Source: Lachnospiraceae bacterium (lineage in GTDB: Bacteria; Bacillota; Clostridia; Lachnospirales; Lachnospiraceae). From it: a stretch of DNA of 64,000 nucleotides. The stretch is taken from NCBI GenBank assembly GCA_015057505.1, contig SVEG01000007.1, forward strand, positions 1 through 64,000, written 5' to 3'. The position numbers were made by a program, and so were the translations under genes. Within the stretch, counting starts at the first letter, position 1, and each line of letters begins with the position of its first letter. The notes below the pieces were generated by a model, which had not been told where the DNA came from, ran no database searches, and worked only from the letters and a program-made list of their open reading frames with translations. Shown here one piece after another: positions 60,284-64,000 of the stretch.

Positions 60284-62510
60284 TCCTTCTCGCCCTTACA
60301 AATATCGTAAGTATTCGCTCTGCAACAAAAAACAATCCCCAAGCCACAATGCTTACCATCGCCGCATTCTTGTTCTGCAAGAAAAGATTGCCCGCAAATG
60401 CGGAGTGCGGATATGATGCATGCACAAGTCCGTCACTGTAAAGTGCAATAAGTATCGGGAATATAAGAACGACGATTCCTGCAAGCATGGTATATACCGG
60501 GCTTTTTATCCATGTGGAAAGTCTGTATATAAGCACTGCTCCAAATATCGCAGACACTGTCCACAAAAGGTACAAGAAAAGATAATAACCGCCCACAGTT
60601 ATACCGTTTCCAAAAGCCTCAAGGTGCATAAGGCTGTTTACCGGATATGTCATAACCTCCGGTTTAACCTCGTATTCATGCATTATATGGATATATGTTA
60701 ATAAATGCACCATAATTACAAACAATACAGCGAGTATGCTTCCGAAAACATATCTGAGAAGCTTAAGGTTCCTTCTACCCTTTGCAGTAACCTCAATGAT
60801 TCTGTACATACCATTCTGCAAATCCGGTGCAAAAAAGCCCGGCATGCAGAGTACCAGAAGAATCATAACATACACTGCCCACAAAAAGTCGTCCTTGTTA
60901 CCAAACTCTGCCGTAAGCTTATTATGAGGGGCATCGTATATAAAACAGGCGCCTTCATTCGCCATAAGGTATGATAATCTTGATTTTATCCTCTTTATTG
61001 CCTTTTGTTGTGCCCGCTCCGACTCGTCGGCAGGAGTTTGGAGCCGTTCATACTCTGATTCAATAAAAGCTATCTTCTCGTCCGTAACAGGCCCCTCAAG
61101 CTTTATCAGATACTGCGCCTCACAATAATCCTCTTCACTATAATATTTTACCTCATCAGAGTTAACGTCAACAAGAATCAATGCTAACGCTATTGCGATA
61201 ACGACAAGTGCACCATGATATATCAAAACACGATGTATCTCATGAAGCAGTACATTTGTATGCCTTTCAATTTTTCTTCTAAACTTCACGACAAATTTCG
61301 AAATTTTCTTAAACAGTCCCGGAACCTTGCTCTTACCTTTAATTATGTAACCGATAAAAAGCTTCACCGCAAGCATGGTAAAAACAATATATCCGACACC
61401 AAAAAGTCCCAATATACAGTACCTGTAATCCATCGGATATTCAAAAAAGTTTAGTCCCTTATACCCTTCAAAAAACATTTCTGTCTTTAATACACCAAAC
61501 GGATTAAGATATTTGAAGGTCGCCCAGACAGAAATCGCAGGTATCTTATAATACATAAGACATCCGATACCACTAACCAATATAATTCCGGAAAATGCCG
61601 CTACGGAGGATTTCACAAGCAAGCACACTACGCCAAAAAGCAACACTATAAAAATATAACTGAGTGCCTTAAACAGCACATTAAGCAACAAAAACTCACC
61701 CACCGTTATCTCCCACAGAGTTGCCCTATAGTCATACACTGCGGCAAGCGGTCGCGAGAAATCCCCCATATCATACATTATACCTGCCACAAGCAAATTC
61801 GAGCCATACAATGCAAACGCCATACCAATGCACAAAAACACAAGCACAAACAGCTTGCACATTGCAAGCTTTATTCTTCCGTTCCTCGTAGTCCTTAAAA
61901 GCAGAAGCATACTCTGCTCTCTTTCCTTCAGCCATACGGTAACAGTAAAATACAAAATAAGTATCAATGCAAGAATATCCGTAACATCGGCCTGGGAAGC
62001 CATACTAATTCCTGCAGACGGTTCCGGTGTCAGCTCTTTCCTGCTAAGACTTCCGTACAAATCTTGCATCTTCAAGAGTTCCCTGTATGCATATATATCG
62101 GGTTCAGAGAAAACAGACAACATTTCATACTTCTTTACCGCCTCATCTACACTTTCGAGGTAATCATTATAACCGACTGCCCTCAAAACCTCATCCTGTA
62201 TGCTTAATAAAAGCTCCCGTTTGACATAGATAGGTTCATTATTCCTCTTGGCATAATATTGGTTTTCACGGCCTATTGCTTCCCATTCGGCATTAATTTC
62301 TGACACACGTTCATCTATCCTTGCCTTTACCTTAGCACTGTCGCCGTCTGAATCACCGATATCCTTCCATACCGCATTATAAGCCTCAGCATTCCATACA
62401 TTGGCTTTATTTTCAAGGTATAAAAGCTGTGCCACATTCACAAGCAACACCATAATAAAAATAATTGCTGTCTTATTAACAAAAATCTTATACAATTCCT
62501 GTTTAATCAT
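60273..62510 (-). CDS. ABC-2 type permease, duplicated architecture
   Basis: 745 residues, about 12 hydrophobic helices in two halves. Each half starts with a helix and a large outer loop: residues ~40-175 and ~460-540. The start MIKQELYKIFVNKTAIIFIM and EREQSMLLLLRTTRNGRIKLA are typical of clostridial ABC-2 permeases. A fused two-half permease means the complex probably needs one copy plus two ATPase subunits. Lies 33 bases after the lipoprotein gene in a four-gene operon. May export a peptide or serve in envelope stress; inference only. Confidence 0.87.
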   Translation of the reverse strand: MIKQELYKIFVNKTAIIFIMVLLVNVAQLLYLENKANVWNAEAYNAVWKDIGDSDGDSAKVKARIDERVSEINAEWEAIGRENQYYAKRNNEPIYVKRELLLSIQDEVLRAVGYNDYLESVDEAVKKYEMLSVFSEPDIYAYRELLKMQDLYGSLSRKELTPEPSAGISMASQADVTDILALILILYFTVTVWLKEREQSMLLLLRTTRNGRIKLAMCKLFVLVFLCIGMAFALYGSNLLVAGIMYDMGDFSRPLAAVYDYRATLWEITVGEFLLLNVLFKALSYIFIVLLFGVVCLLVKSSVAAFSGIILVSGIGCLMYYKIPAISVWATFKYLNPFGVLKTEMFFEGYKGLNFFEYPMDYRYCILGLFGVGYIVFTMLAVKLFIGYIIKGKSKVPGLFKKISKFVVKFRRKIERHTNVLLHEIHRVLIYHGALVVIAIALALILVDVNSDEVKYYSEEDYCEAQYLIKLEGPVTDEKIAFIESEYERLQTPADESERAQQKAIKRIKSRLSYLMANEGACFIYDAPHNKLTAEFGNKDDFLWAVYVMILLVLCMPGFFAPDLQNGMYRIIEVTAKGRRNLKLLRYVFGSILAVLFVIMVHLLTYIHIMHEYEVKPEVMTYPVNSLMHLEAFGNGITVGGYYLFLYLLWTVSAIFGAVLIYRLSTWIKSPVYTMLAGIVVLIFPILIALYSDGLVHASYPHSAFAGNLFLQNKNAAMVSIVAWGLFFVAERILTIFVRARRSGK

Positions 62511-62543
62511 ACAACACTCACCTCGGTCTCAAACTAAACACTT

Positions 62544-63644
62544 TTACTCACTTACAACCTTACCGGTCGCAAGTATCTCCTCCTCAGGCACTACAAATGT
62601 ACTATGAAGCACACCACATATAAATATGCCCTCATAACCATCATATGACCTTATATCAAGCTCCAACGTCTTCTCAGTTATATCCAAGGTCTCACCTGTA
62701 ATCAAATCATAAAAGAAGCCTCCGGTAACCGTCATTCCGTCATCTGTTACCGTCCGATAGAATAAACCGTTACCCAATGAATCATCCGGAATTATAGAAC
62801 AATCCTTATCAATAAGCACTTCTGATTCTCCGCTTTCAAAATACTTTATTCCAACTTCACCATGACCATCATAATAAAAATAATAATCATCATATATAGC
62901 CAGACTTCTGTGAGTCTTATAATCTTCAACAGATATAAAAATTTCCGGTTCACATGTATCCTTATGTACTCTTTTCATGAATAAACCGTTATTCTTGCTT
63001 GCATCCGCCATCCACAAATATACATAATCCTTTGTAACCTGCAGACCACTCAAATAATCCGTAAATCCATCCGACACAATTCGATAATCGTTGTTAAGCA
63101 AATCAAATTCCACTATATAATATGTTCCTTCCAGTTTTCCTTTTTCTTCGTTACGCACATTTTCAACAACCATATAATACATATAGTCCTCATAAAACAC
63201 TACACCACTTAAAAAATCCGGCCTATACGGCAATGTCGCTATATATTCCCTTCCCGAGCCTCCAACCTTCATTTTATATAGGTCATGCTCAAATACATTA
63301 TCCATTACACTATAATATATATACCCCTCATAATATGCTATATTTGTATACGCCCCGTTAAATAAAGCTCCTTTACAGGTCGGGTCGGGATTGGCATCAG
63401 TCGCCGGCTCATGTACACAGTTAGGGTCATAGCACAAAATCATATCCTCTCTTGCCGCCACGGGTCTAAAGTGCACCATATCATTACTACCCTTGTAAAA
63501 TACTCCTTCTTTCGTTGCTGTACATATCTGATATGTCTCAGAATATCTTACGCCCTCTGCCACTCCGGTAAATTCCGTTTTCTCTTTACACGAAACAAGA
63601 AACACCATACTAAACATAATTAAAAAGCATACTATTTTCTTCAT
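62544..63644 (-). CDS. Beta-propeller-like lipoprotein (DUF5050-like)
   Basis: About 366 residues. Signal VCFLIMFSMVFLVSC gives a lipoprotein Cys. The mature part shows repeated aromatic strands: YYEGYIYYSV, FYEDYMYYMV, VTKDYVYLWM and IYDDYYFYYDG, like blades of a DUF5050-type propeller. It carries CYDPNCVHEP and DPTCKG, four Cys that may bind metal or form disulfides. The ATG at 63644 follows GGAGGAG. Sits between the partial gene on the right and the ABC permease; possibly the extracellular partner of the transporter. Confidence 0.75.
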   Translation of the reverse strand: MKKIVCFLIMFSMVFLVSCKEKTEFTGVAEGVRYSETYQICTATKEGVFYKGSNDMVHFRPVAAREDMILCYDPNCVHEPATDANPDPTCKGALFNGAYTNIAYYEGYIYYSVMDNVFEHDLYKMKVGGSGREYIATLPYRPDFLSGVVFYEDYMYYMVVENVRNEEKGKLEGTYYIVEFDLLNNDYRIVSDGFTDYLSGLQVTKDYVYLWMADASKNNGLFMKRVHKDTCEPEIFISVEDYKTHRSLAIYDDYYFYYDGHGEVGIKYFESGESEVLIDKDCSIIPDDSLGNGLFYRTVTDDGMTVTGGFFYDLITGETLDITEKTLELDIRSYDGYEGIFICGVLHSTFVVPEEEILATGKVVSE

Positions 63645-63666
63645 TCTTCTCCTCCCGGTAACAAGC

Positions 63667-64000
63667 TTATTTATTTCTATGACTTTCGAACTCTTCATTT
63701 ATAGCGGCTATATATTCATCAATACCTGCTTCCTTCTGTATTCTTCTTATCTCGGAAACAGTACCGGTCACATCTTCATATCCACCTGCCATTAATCTTG
63801 TATAACCCTGCTCATATATCTGCCCTAAGATATTGTCGGGGTCATACATTTCCTTAAGCTCCTCTAATCTATCATACATTATTTCATATTCAAAGAAAGG
63901 ACCTTTCTCACACTTTGAAAACTGTGTTTTATAAAATTCCTGTTTGGCATCAGGCTCTGTATACTGCGGATATGTAAGAGCAAGATTAACCGGTGCATAG
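63667..64000 (-). CDS. C-terminal part of a larger protein, runs off the window
   Basis: The frame is open from 63667 to the right edge without a start that has a ribosome site, so at least 110 residues are the end of a longer protein. Visible text: APVNLALTYPQYTEPDAKQ and then a helical tail YDRLEELKEMYDP and GTVSEIRRIQKEAGIDEY. The tail resembles the C-terminal helices of extracellular solute-binding lipoproteins, but the evidence is thin. First visible gene of the ABC operon; 22 bases before the lipoprotein gene. Confidence 0.6.
   Translation of the reverse strand, partial: YAPVNLALTYPQYTEPDAKQEFYKTQFSKCEKGPFFEYEIMYDRLEELKEMYDPDNILGQIYEQGYTRLMAGGYEDVTGTVSEIRRIQKEAGIDEYIAAINEEFESHRNK

Noticed and set aside
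1..64000. CRISPR arrays, tRNA or rRNA genes, prophage or transposase genes
   Set aside because: No regularly spaced direct repeats, cloverleaf or rRNA blocks, or phage/transposase motifs were found by reading.

Overview
The window looks like chromosome of an anaerobic Gram-positive Clostridia member, most probably Lachnospiraceae. Supporting signs are the AT-rich sequence (about 40% GC by eye), strong AGGAGG-type ribosome sites, a long Firmicutes-type SRP RNA, a T-box in front of metG, YesM/YesN-type two-component regulation, a cobalamin-riboswitch ECF transporter and an NrdG2-type activase. I do not assign a genus. Most genes lie on the minus strand. There are no rRNA or tRNA genes, no CRISPR array, no phage and no transposase.

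Region 1 (0.1-9.1 kb, minus) is one operon. It encodes a condensin-like trio resembling Wadjet JetA, JetB and JetC (kleisin, KITE-like subunit, SMC-like ATPase), followed by a TPR/coiled-coil/P-loop protein. An intrinsic terminator closes it, and no JetD nuclease is present. This is the strongest candidate for an unusual system.

Region 2 (9.3-29.1 kb) is mostly housekeeping: signal peptidase I, recR-ybaB-dnaX behind a structured leader, a UDG-superfamily glycosylase, SRP RNA, a DUF1508 protein, three zinc-ribbon/membrane proteins behind tadA, an NrdG2-type activase, ksgA, an HxxxDG acyltransferase, metG-tatD under a T-box, gdhA, a phosphodiesterase, a 35-residue protein with its own promoter and terminator, and a manganese catalase.

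Region 3 (29.1-30.4 kb) is a cobalamin riboswitch controlling a DUF4430 lipoprotein and an ECF S component, probably vitamin B12 or corrinoid uptake.

Region 4 (30.4-41.3 kb, minus) is a sugar-sensing and uptake cluster: YesN/YesM, a YtfQ-YtfR-YtfT-YjfF-type ABC importer, then a chemoreceptor paired with a second sugar-binding lipoprotein. Further right are a large secreted protein, a DUF885 metallopeptidase-like lipoprotein, a MATE exporter and a signal-less PL11 rhamnogalacturonan lyase. Between the exporter and the lyase lies an unexplained ~600 bp near-palindrome.

Region 5 (50.5-64 kb, minus) holds a MoxR-DUF58-transglutaminase operon in which the DUF58/transglutaminase pair is duplicated, a small secreted protein, and an ABC export-type operon with accessory lipoproteins that runs off the right end. 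Many starts were re-chosen from ribosome-site spacing. Promoters listed are those with near-consensus hexamers and a 17-bp spacer.
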